Of a stretch of 64,000 nucleotides of DNA, positions 55,800 through 63,280 are shown one piece after another (positions within the stretch are counted from its first letter, which is position 1; each line of letters begins with the position of its first letter). The notes beneath the pieces are model-generated. The model did no database searches and had not been told where the DNA came from. It worked only from the letters and a program-made list of their open reading frames with translations. Origin of the DNA: Metarhizobium sp964253915 (GTDB lineage Bacteria > Pseudomonadota > Alphaproteobacteria > Rhizobiales > Rhizobiaceae); NCBI RefSeq assembly GCF_964253915.1, contig NZ_CAXUSG020000003.1:248001-312000 (forward strand), written 5' to 3'. The position numbers and the translations under genes were made by a program.

Positions 55800-56596
55800 A
55801 TCTCCGCCCCTGATTTTCGAGCCCGCAGATGAGTGGGACAATGCTCCCCGCTGTCAAGAACCTTCTGCATCGCCGCCCAGGTGCGGATATTCTTGTCGAC
55901 GAAGGCTTTTCCGACCGTTTCGACCGCCCTGTCGTAGAGTTCGTGCTGCAGGCGGTAAAGCTCCTGCGCCGCCTCGATCCTGTACCAGTCGTTGCGGCTG
56001 GTCGTGGTGATATCGGCAAAGCCTGCCGCTTCCATCGCACGACGATAACGGGCCGGCGGCGCCATGCCGAAACTCAGTCCCTCGGCGTCGAGATAGTCGG
56101 CCATATCGGGCGAAGGCGTTCCGTCGTGGGAAATCAGCCAGTCCGAGGCGGCAAAATAGCCGCCGGGTTTCAGCACCCGAAAGAACTCACGGAAAAGCCA
56201 TTCCTTGTCAGGAACATGGACAATGGCATCCTTGGAAAACACCACGTCGAACGTGGCGTCAGCAAAAGGCAGCGGCCCCGGCGGTGACTGAACGAAACGG
56301 ACGCGGTGCTCAAGCCCCGCCTCTGCCGCGTCCGCCTGCGCCTTGCGGATCACCGGCATCTCAACATCGTAGCCGGTTACCGATGCGGGAGAAAAACGGC
56401 GGGCCAGGAAAAAGCTGATTCCGCCGGCGCCACACCCGAAATCCAGCACCGCCTGTCCCGAGAGCATGATACCGTCGAGCACGCGCTCCACCTCTGCGGG
56501 GCCGCCGGGAGAAAGATAACCTTCGCCCCAGATCAGCTCGAGAAAGCGGATATGCGTTTCATCATATTCCGGCTCGTGGTGCCCGGCCTCCGTCAT
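55796..56596 (-). CDS. SAM-dependent methyltransferase, small-amine type
   Basis: This protein of about 266 residues has a class I methyltransferase fold. Motif I is VLDFGCGAGG near residue 49, the acidic loop GYDVEMP follows, and motif II/post-I is DVVFSKDAIVHVPDKEW. The latter strongly resembles phosphoethanolamine or glycine/sarcosine N-methyltransferases (SKDAIVHI-type motif). Its presence in a putative demethylation regulon is odd and is discussed as a finding. ATG 56596 was chosen; the frame upstream to 56752 crosses the operator. Confidence 0.88.
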   Translation of the reverse strand: MTEAGHHEPEYDETHIRFLELIWGEGYLSPGGPAEVERVLDGIMLSGQAVLDFGCGAGGISFFLARRFSPASVTGYDVEMPVIRKAQADAAEAGLEHRVRFVQSPPGPLPFADATFDVVFSKDAIVHVPDKEWLFREFFRVLKPGGYFAASDWLISHDGTPSPDMADYLDAEGLSFGMAPPARYRRAMEAAGFADITTTSRNDWYRIEAAQELYRLQHELYDRAVETVGKAFVDKNIRTWAAMQKVLDSGEHCPTHLRARKSGAEI

Positions 56597-56685
56597 CCCT
56601 GCCCCTTCCGGCTTTTCGATCGCGCTATCCTCTCGTTCTTCTGATGAAAATCCTATCGTAGAATCAGCCAATTGCAATAGACTTG

Positions 56686-56701
56686 CTGAATATTCATTCA
56701 A
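56686..56701. promoter_or_regulatory. TetR-type operator 3
   Basis: CTGAATATTCATTCAA at 56686-56701 contains a perfect TGAAT-ATTC-ATTCA dyad and fits the pattern of the sites at 46296 and 51005. It lies in the divergent region, 89 bases before the methyltransferase start and 62 bases before the first oxidoreductase start. Confidence 0.7.
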
Positions 56702-56763
56702 TATCTCTGGACAAGCTTCTGCTTTCCATGCGACTTTTTTGAAATGAAGCATTGGGGCGAGTG

Positions 56764-58383
56764 ATGAAGATCTACGATGCCATCATCATCGGCGGGGGAC
56801 ACAACGGGCTTGTGACGGCCGGTTACCTGCAACGGGCGGGGCTGGAAACCGTGGTTGTCGAGAAAAACCCCTGGGTCGGCGGCGCCGCCACCAGCCGGGA
56901 GTTGACGCCGGGTTTCCTCTATTCCAACTGTTCCTACGTCTGCAGCCTCTTCCGCCCGGAGATCATGCGCGATCTGGAACTGCCGAAACACGGGCTGCAG
57001 ATCATTTCCTACGAAGGCGGCGCCGTCTTTACCCGCGACGGCGATTATCTCGCCTCCTACCGCGACCACGACGCCCACCGACGGGAATTCGCCCGTTATT
57101 CGGCCCGCGACGCGGAGAGCTACGAACGGTATGCCCGCGACGTCACGCGTCAGTGTCGCTTCATCCAGCCGCTTTTGATGCGCACCGCGCCCGACCCTTT
57201 CTCTTTCAAGCCACGCGATATCGGCGAACTTCTTTACCTGGCTAAAAAGTTCGGCGAATTCAGCCCCGCGGAGATGGCATCGACGCTGCGCTTCTGGACC
57301 ATGTCGATCTCCGATTTCCTCGAGGAATATTTCGAGACCGATGTCATCAAGGCCTATCTGGCGCTGTCCGGCATCATCGGCACGGCGCTCGGGCCGATGT
57401 CGCCGGGCACGGCCTACGTGCTGCTGCATCATTACATGGGTGAGGTCGACGGCTCGGTCGGCGCCTGGGGTTACGCCCGCGGCGGCATGGGCGCGGTGAC
57501 GAAGGCGCTCGCCTCCTCCTTCCAGGCGGCGGGCGGGGTGATCCGCACCGGGGCGGAGGTCGACAAGGTCATCGTCGAGGGCGGCCGCGCCGTCGGCGTC
57601 GCGCTCGCCAACGGCGACGAGGTGCGCGCCCGCATGGTGGTCTCCAATGCCGATGTCAAGCGCACCTTCCTGAAGCTGGTCGAGCCGAAGGAGCTGCCGG
57701 AACCCTTCCTGCACCGGGTCAAACATTTCAAGATGCGTGGCTCCTCCGGCAAGGTGAACATCGCGCTCGACAGCCTGCCGGAGTTTCCCGCCTTGCCTGA
57801 GGGGTCGCAATGCATCCGCGGCGACATGCATTTCACCGATTCCATCGCGCGCATGGAGCGCGCCTACGACGACTGGAAGGCCGGCCGCTGGTCCGCCGAT
57901 CCCTTCCTCGACATGATGATCCCGACGACGCTCGACCCGACCATGGCACCGGTCGGCAAACATTTCATGAGCTGTTTCGTTCAATATTGCCCGCCCAAGG
58001 TGGAAGGCCGCGACTGGACGGATGCCGACCGCGACGCCTTCGCCGAAACCGTGGTCAGGCAGATTTCCGATTATTCGCCTGGTTTCCGTGAGCGCATCGT
58101 GCATATGGAAGTACGCACGCCGCGGGAGATCGAGCAGGAAGTCGGGCTTACCGAAGGCAATATTTTTCAGGGCGAACTGACCTTCGACCAGCTTTTGTTC
58201 AACCGGCCGGTGCCCGGATACGCGCAATATCGCAGCCCGATCCAGGGGCTTTATATCTGCGGCTCCTCCACCCATCCGGGCGGCGGCGTCATGGGTGCAC
58301 CCGGCCGCAACGCCGCCGCCGAAATTCTCCGCGACCTCGACAAATCCCGTTCGCATATGAGTGCCGCCCATGACGTCCTTTGA
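56764..58383 (+). CDS. FAD-dependent oxidoreductase, PYROXD2/phytoene-desaturase-like (A)
   Basis: This protein of about 539 residues has an N-terminal FAD-binding Rossmann motif (IIIGGGHNGLVTAGYLQRAGL). The C-terminal FAD-contact region is YICGSSTHPGGGVMGAPGRNAA near residue 505. It resembles the phytoene-desaturase/PYROXD2 group of amine-oxidase-like flavoproteins; the substrate is unknown. It is the first gene of a four-gene overlapping operon under operator 3. ATG 56764 or GTG 56761 can serve as start. Its partner B follows with a 14-base overlap. Confidence 0.9.
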   Translation: MKIYDAIIIGGGHNGLVTAGYLQRAGLETVVVEKNPWVGGAATSRELTPGFLYSNCSYVCSLFRPEIMRDLELPKHGLQIISYEGGAVFTRDGDYLASYRDHDAHRREFARYSARDAESYERYARDVTRQCRFIQPLLMRTAPDPFSFKPRDIGELLYLAKKFGEFSPAEMASTLRFWTMSISDFLEEYFETDVIKAYLALSGIIGTALGPMSPGTAYVLLHHYMGEVDGSVGAWGYARGGMGAVTKALASSFQAAGGVIRTGAEVDKVIVEGGRAVGVALANGDEVRARMVVSNADVKRTFLKLVEPKELPEPFLHRVKHFKMRGSSGKVNIALDSLPEFPALPEGSQCIRGDMHFTDSIARMERAYDDWKAGRWSADPFLDMMIPTTLDPTMAPVGKHFMSCFVQYCPPKVEGRDWTDADRDAFAETVVRQISDYSPGFRERIVHMEVRTPREIEQEVGLTEGNIFQGELTFDQLLFNRPVPGYAQYRSPIQGLYICGSSTHPGGGVMGAPGRNAAAEILRDLDKSRSHMSAAHDVL

Positions 58384-59941
58384 CACCATCATCATCGGCG
58401 CCGGGCATAACGGCCTCGTCGCCGCCGGTTTCCTGGCGCAGAGCGGCCGCAAGGTGCTGGTGCTGGAAGCGGAAGAAACCACCGGCGGTGCCGCCCGTAC
58501 CGTCGAGTTCGCACCCGGTTTTCGGACGAGCGGCCTGGCGCATGTGGTCAACCGGCTGCATCCGCAGGTCATCTCCGGCCTCAAGCTCGACCGCGCGCTG
58601 TTCGAGGGTGATGCCGTGCCCACCGTGGCGCTCGATGCACAGGGCCGCCCGGCCGTGCTGCATGGCGGTTACGGCGAAACGCTGGAAGGCGTCAGCGAAA
58701 CGGAAGCCGCGGCCTTTGCCGCCATGCGCAAAAAACTGATGCTGCAGGCCGGCGTGCTGAAATCCTTCCTGACACGCAAACCGCCCCGCCCCGGCGAAAT
58801 CGGCATCGGCGATGCCTTGCAGCTCGGCCTCACCGGCCTCGGCCTGTTGCGCCACGGCCGCGAAGAGGCCCGCGATTTCGCCCGCATGCTGCTGATGAAC
58901 GTTGCCGATATCGCTGACGAATATCTGACCGATGACCGCCTGAAAGGCCTGATCGCCTTCGATGCGACGCTCGGCATCCATCTCGGACCACGCTCGCCGA
59001 CATCGCTGCTCGGCCTCTTCTATCGCCTGACAGGCGAGGTTTTGGGCCGGAACGGCGGCCAGTACCTGCCGAAAGGCGGTATGGGAACGCTGGCGCGGGC
59101 GCTGGAAGCCGGCGCCATCAAAGCAGGTGCCCGCATCCGCTTCTCGTCGGCAGTCGCCAAAATCCTGACGGAAAAGGGACGCGCCATTGGCGTCGTGCTG
59201 CAAAGCGGCGAAGAATTGCACGCCACGAACGTGGTGTCGGCCATCCATCCGGTGACGACGCTGCAAAAATTCCTGTCGCCAGGCGAGATCGATACCGGCC
59301 TTTCCCGCAGCCTCCGACATATCCGCAGCAAGGGCAACGTCGCCAAGCTGCATCTGGCGCTCGACCGCGTGCCGGTCTTCGCCGGCGTATCGTTGAAGGA
59401 CCAGCAGGGCCGGCTGGTGATCGCACCGTCGGTCAGCCATGTCGAAAACGCCTTCAACCCGGCGAAATACGGTGAATTCTCCGCCGATCCGGCAATCGAG
59501 ATCACCTTGCCGAGCCTCACGGACCCGAGCCTCGCGCCCTCCGGCGCCTGCGTGCTGTCGGCGCTGGTGCAATATGCCCCCTACGATCTGAAGCAGGGCT
59601 GGGAGAACGGCAAGCCGCGCTTTCTCGAAACCGTTCTTTCGAGCATCGAACGGTACGCACCCGACATCCGCAGCTCGATCGTCGCAACCGAACTTCTGGT
59701 GCCGCCGGACATCGAGGCGCGCTATCGCATGCCGGGCGGGCACTGGCACCATGGCGAACTGCAGGCCGACCAGCTCCTGATCAACCGGCCGACATTCGAA
59801 ATATCCGGCTACGAAACACCGGTCGAAAACCTCTATCTCTGCAGCGCCGGCGCGCATCCGGGCGGCGGCATTTCCGGCGTGCCGGGCATGAATGCCGCCC
59901 GCCACATCATTGCCGCGTCGAAGGCAAGGAGCCGCCGATGA
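58370..59941 (+). CDS. FAD-dependent oxidoreductase, PYROXD2/phytoene-desaturase-like (B)
   Basis: This protein of about 523 residues is a paralogue of the preceding protein. It has the FAD motif IIIGAGHNGLVAAGFLAQSG and the C-terminal motif LCSAGAHPGGGISGVPGMNAA. The two share the overall plan but are clearly diverged. Tandem pairs of such flavoproteins suggest either a heteromeric enzyme or successive oxidation steps. ATG 58370 overlaps the previous stop; its own stop overlaps the GcvT-like start (ATGA). Confidence 0.9.
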   Translation: MTSFDTIIIGAGHNGLVAAGFLAQSGRKVLVLEAEETTGGAARTVEFAPGFRTSGLAHVVNRLHPQVISGLKLDRALFEGDAVPTVALDAQGRPAVLHGGYGETLEGVSETEAAAFAAMRKKLMLQAGVLKSFLTRKPPRPGEIGIGDALQLGLTGLGLLRHGREEARDFARMLLMNVADIADEYLTDDRLKGLIAFDATLGIHLGPRSPTSLLGLFYRLTGEVLGRNGGQYLPKGGMGTLARALEAGAIKAGARIRFSSAVAKILTEKGRAIGVVLQSGEELHATNVVSAIHPVTTLQKFLSPGEIDTGLSRSLRHIRSKGNVAKLHLALDRVPVFAGVSLKDQQGRLVIAPSVSHVENAFNPAKYGEFSADPAIEITLPSLTDPSLAPSGACVLSALVQYAPYDLKQGWENGKPRFLETVLSSIERYAPDIRSSIVATELLVPPDIEARYRMPGGHWHHGELQADQLLINRPTFEISGYETPVENLYLCSAGAHPGGGISGVPGMNAARHIIAASKARSRR

Positions 59942-61158
59942 CCCTCGATCTCGCCATCCGCAAGGCCGCGCAACCGCATTTTCACACGCTCCTGCTCGAA
60001 TCGCCGTTCCATGAGCGGCTTGCCGCGCTCGACAAGAACAATGATTGGTACGGCTGGGCCGGCCACAAGGCGCCGCATGCGCTCGACGACGAGGAGCTGG
60101 AATATTTCGCCATCCGCTCCACCGCCGCCGTCTTCGACATCTCGCCGATGACGAAATACCGGATAACCGGCCCCGGCGCCGTCGCCTTCCTCGACCGGCT
60201 GACGGTGCGCAATGTCGCAAAACTCGGTATCAACCGCGTGCACTACACCGCCTGGTGCGACGACCACGGCCATGTGCTCGACGACGGCACGCTGTTCCGC
60301 CTCGGCGAGAGCGAATTCCGGCTTTGCTGCCAGGAGCGCCATCTGCCGTGGCTGCTCGATAGCGCCGAGGGTTTTGCCGTCGATATCCGCGAGGAGACCA
60401 GCGAGATCGCCGGGCTGGCGCTGCAGGGGCCGACATCCTACGCTATCCTGAAGGAAGCGGGTTTTGCCGGCGTCGAGGCGCTGAAACCGTTCCAGATCGG
60501 CGGGTTTGCGCATGAAGGCGGCACCGTCACCATATCGCGTACCGGCTTTACCGGCGATCTCGGCTACGAACTCTTCGTCCCCCGCGCGCTTGCCCTGTCG
60601 CTCTGGGACCGGCTTTTTAAGGCGGGAAAACTGCTCGGCATCCGCGCCATCGGGTATACCGCGCTCAACCGCGCCCGCATCGAAGCCGGCTTCATCGTAG
60701 CCAATGCCGATTTCATGACCGCCGAGGCAGCGCTGCGCGGCAACCGCCTGCGGCTGCCGGACGAAATCGGCCTCGACTGGATGATCGATCTGGAGAAGCC
60801 GAATTTTAACGGCCGCCGTGCCATCCTGGCGGCACGCAGCAGGAAGACGCTCAAGCACATCCTCGTCGGCCTGGAGATCGAGGGCAACGTGCCGCCGGAG
60901 CATGCGTTAATCTATTACAACAAGCGCCGCGAGGTGGGCATCGTCACCGCAGCCATCTGGTCGCCGCTCGCCAAACGCAACATCGCCATCGCCAGCCTCG
61001 AGCGCCCTTATGGAGAACGCATCCAGGATGGCCTCTGGGTGGAAATCTACGCCCTGCGCGAACTGCAGTACCAAAAGCTGATGAAGCGTGCCCGCATCGT
61101 ACCGCGGCCTTTCGTGACGCTCGCCCGCCGCAGTGCCAATCCCCCCGGGCTGTTCTGA
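59938..61158 (+). CDS. GcvT-like aminomethyltransferase family protein
   Basis: This 406-residue protein has the glycine-cleavage T-protein fold: an N-terminal FDISPMTKYRITGPGAVAFLD-like start near residue 64 and the folate-domain segments GLALQGPTSY and ISRTGFTGDLGYELFVP near 195. Relatives move methyl or methylene groups from N- or S-methyl substrates to tetrahydrofolate (GcvT, DmdA, sarcosine dehydrogenase domains). Being encoded with oxidoreductases, it probably captures the one-carbon unit. Its start overlaps the previous stop (ATGA), and its stop overlaps the next start (TGATG). Confidence 0.9.
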   Translation: MTLDLAIRKAAQPHFHTLLLESPFHERLAALDKNNDWYGWAGHKAPHALDDEELEYFAIRSTAAVFDISPMTKYRITGPGAVAFLDRLTVRNVAKLGINRVHYTAWCDDHGHVLDDGTLFRLGESEFRLCCQERHLPWLLDSAEGFAVDIREETSEIAGLALQGPTSYAILKEAGFAGVEALKPFQIGGFAHEGGTVTISRTGFTGDLGYELFVPRALALSLWDRLFKAGKLLGIRAIGYTALNRARIEAGFIVANADFMTAEAALRGNRLRLPDEIGLDWMIDLEKPNFNGRRAILAARSRKTLKHILVGLEIEGNVPPEHALIYYNKRREVGIVTAAIWSPLAKRNIAIASLERPYGERIQDGLWVEIYALRELQYQKLMKRARIVPRPFVTLARRSANPPGLF

Positions 61159-61415
61159 TGGCAGCGCCTCGGGAGGCAAGCGATAAGGAACTCTGGGCGC
61201 AGGTCAATACACCCGTCGGCGAGGCCTGGTCCGGCCGCGCCCGATATGCCGCCGCCATGGAATTTTACCAGCGGGGCGAGATGAGCGCCGAAACGCTGGA
61301 AATCTACCGCATCTGTTGCCGGCTCGACCATGAAAACCCGCTGGACGTCCTGCGCCGCTGGAAGGTCGGTGCCGATTGGCTCGCCCGGTTTTCCCCGGAC
61401 GAGCCGAACCGCTGA
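61158..61415 (+). CDS. Small conserved-looking protein of unknown function
   Basis: This 85-residue soluble protein (ASDKELWAQVNTPVG, then helical RARYAAAMEFYQRGEMSAETLEIYRICCRLD) ends with DPLxxLRRWK-like residues. I do not recognise a family. It is translationally coupled to the GcvT-like gene, so it probably belongs to the same pathway, perhaps as a small subunit or chaperone. It is convergent with the aminotransferase gene, seven bases away. Confidence 0.75.
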   Translation: MAAPREASDKELWAQVNTPVGEAWSGRARYAAAMEFYQRGEMSAETLEIYRICCRLDHENPLDVLRRWKVGADWLARFSPDEPNR

Positions 61416-61421
61416 AACCCG

Positions 61422-62627
61422 TCAGGCCGACAGGCTGCGCTGCTGCGGATTACGATTGGCGGCAAGCTCGCCCGCGAGTTTCGCCATGCGTTGCATCGCT
61501 GTCTCCAGCTTTTCGTCGGCCACCGTCAGCGAGACGCGGACAAAACCTTCCGCCTGTTCGCCGAACGAACTGCCGGGCATGACCGCGACTTTTTCCGTCT
61601 TCAGCAATTCCCAGGCGAAAGCATCGCCGCTGAGGCCGGTGGCCGTGATATCGATGACGATGAACATGCCGCCTTCCGGCATTACCGGCCGGAGCACGTT
61701 CGAGCCCGAAAGCGCCGTCTTCACCACATTGGCGCGGCGGCGATAGTTTTCGCGCATGATCGAGGCGGTTTCGAACGGCTGCGAGATCGCCATCGCCGTC
61801 ATGTCGGCGATGAAGGGCTGCACGCCGAACAGCATGGTTTCCGACACCGGCAGCAGCCGGTCGCAGAATTCCTCCGGCCCAGCCGCCCAGCCGCTGCGGA
61901 AGCCGGGAGCTGCATGCGACTTGGAGATCGACGAGACGACGATGGTGCGTTCGGCAAGCGACGGAATATCGAAGGGCGAAGCAAAAGCCTTGTCGAGCAC
62001 CAGTTCTTCATAGACTTCGTCGCAGACGAGCCAGAGATCGTGGCGGCGGCAGATGTCGCCGAGCGCGGCGATTTCTTCGCGGCTCAGCACGGCGCCGGTC
62101 GGATTGTGCGGCGTGTTGAGCAGCAGCACCCGGGCATTCGGCGTGATCGCCTTTTCCAGGTCTTCCGGCTGCATGTGGAAATTCTTCTCCGGCCGGAGCG
62201 GCACGGGGATCATGTGCGCGCCGGTGGAGGCGATGACGCCTTCATAGGTGGCATAGAGCGGATCGCCGACCAGCACGCCATCGCCAGCTTCGACCAGGCC
62301 GATCATCACGGCAAACAATGCCGTCTGGGTGCCGGGGAAGCAGAGGATGTTGCGTTCGGTGACGCCAGCGCGACGCTTGCCGTATTTCTGTACCAGCGCG
62401 GCAACCACGCCCGGTTCACCGCGACCATTGGAGTAGCGCGTGCGGCCGGCATGCATGGCACGGCTGCATTCGGCGAGAAGCGCCGGATCGGGAGCAATAT
62501 CCGGCTCACCGATGGTGAGCTCGATGATATCGGCGCAGGCCGTGGCCATGCGCCGGGCCTCCAGATGCACGGCCCATTTGCCGGACCCCAGATGTTCGAG
62601 CCGGTTGGTGATCGATGCGTAACGCAT
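61422..62627 (-). CDS. Class I aminotransferase, AruH-like
   Basis: This 401-residue PLP enzyme of fold type I has the motif LLNTPHNPTGAVLSREE near residue 175, DEVYEELVLD near 205 and the PLP Lys in VVSSISKSHAAPGFRSGW near 235. From memory it resembles the arginine:pyruvate transaminase AruH more than aspartate aminotransferases. It is last in an operon with a DDAH-like enzyme and a TetR gene (five-base gap), consistent with arginine or methylarginine breakdown. Confidence 0.88.
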   Translation of the reverse strand: MRYASITNRLEHLGSGKWAVHLEARRMATACADIIELTIGEPDIAPDPALLAECSRAMHAGRTRYSNGRGEPGVVAALVQKYGKRRAGVTERNILCFPGTQTALFAVMIGLVEAGDGVLVGDPLYATYEGVIASTGAHMIPVPLRPEKNFHMQPEDLEKAITPNARVLLLNTPHNPTGAVLSREEIAALGDICRRHDLWLVCDEVYEELVLDKAFASPFDIPSLAERTIVVSSISKSHAAPGFRSGWAAGPEEFCDRLLPVSETMLFGVQPFIADMTAMAISQPFETASIMRENYRRRANVVKTALSGSNVLRPVMPEGGMFIVIDITATGLSGDAFAWELLKTEKVAVMPGSSFGEQAEGFVRVSLTVADEKLETAMQRMAKLAGELAANRNPQQRSLSA

Positions 62628-62632
62628 GACGT

Positions 62633-63280
62633 CTATCCTTTGTTATTATCGTCGAGGCCGCCCCTGGGCAGGCCGAGCATGGCTTCCACCGAACGCAGCG
62701 CCACCTGCGCCAGTTCGGTCTCATCGAACATATCGGCCGCCAGCGAGCCTTCGATCCAGAGCCCGTCGATCAAGCCGTTGATGGCGATGGATTGCGCCCG
62801 GCATTCGGCAGCGCTCGGCGCCCGCCCCATCTCCCTAAGAAAATCGGCAAGCAGCGTTTCGAGGGCCTGGCGGAAAACCAGGTAGTTTTCCTTGTGGATC
62901 GCCCCGAACACCGGATCGAGCCGGACATGGCCGATGAAACCGGCCCACAGCGACAGTGTGCGCGGGTCCGTCACCGGCGGCGTCAGGTTGGCGACGATAA
63001 AGGTGCGCAGCCGCGTCCTGGCGTCGCCCCTTGCCGAATCCGCCGCATCGATTGCCGCGCGGGTCATGCCCATCATGGTTTCGCGGTAGGCGGCCTGAAC
63101 CATCTGGTCCTTGCTGGCGAAATAATGCCGGATCAGCCCGCCCGTCACACCGGCGCGGGTGGCGATCTGGCGCACCGTCGCGCCCTGCACGCCGAATTCG
63201 GCGATGCAGTCGAGCGTCGCGGCGATCAGGTCCTGCCGCCGCTCCGTTTCGCTGGCCCGATGGAAGGCGCGGCGGCTCAT
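62633..63280 (-). CDS. TetR family regulator, BetI-like (second copy)
   Basis: This 215-residue protein has an N-terminal HTH (ERRQDLIAATLDCIAEFG and VTGGLIRHYFASKDQMVQAAY) and a BetI-like C-terminal domain. The ATG at 63280 overlaps the stop of the DDAH-like gene (ATGA), which fixes the start. It probably controls its own operon; a role at the three CTGAAT-type palindromes cannot be excluded. Confidence 0.9.
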   Translation of the reverse strand: MSRRAFHRASETERRQDLIAATLDCIAEFGVQGATVRQIATRAGVTGGLIRHYFASKDQMVQAAYRETMMGMTRAAIDAADSARGDARTRLRTFIVANLTPPVTDPRTLSLWAGFIGHVRLDPVFGAIHKENYLVFRQALETLLADFLREMGRAPSAAECRAQSIAINGLIDGLWIEGSLAADMFDETELAQVALRSVEAMLGLPRGGLDDNNKG

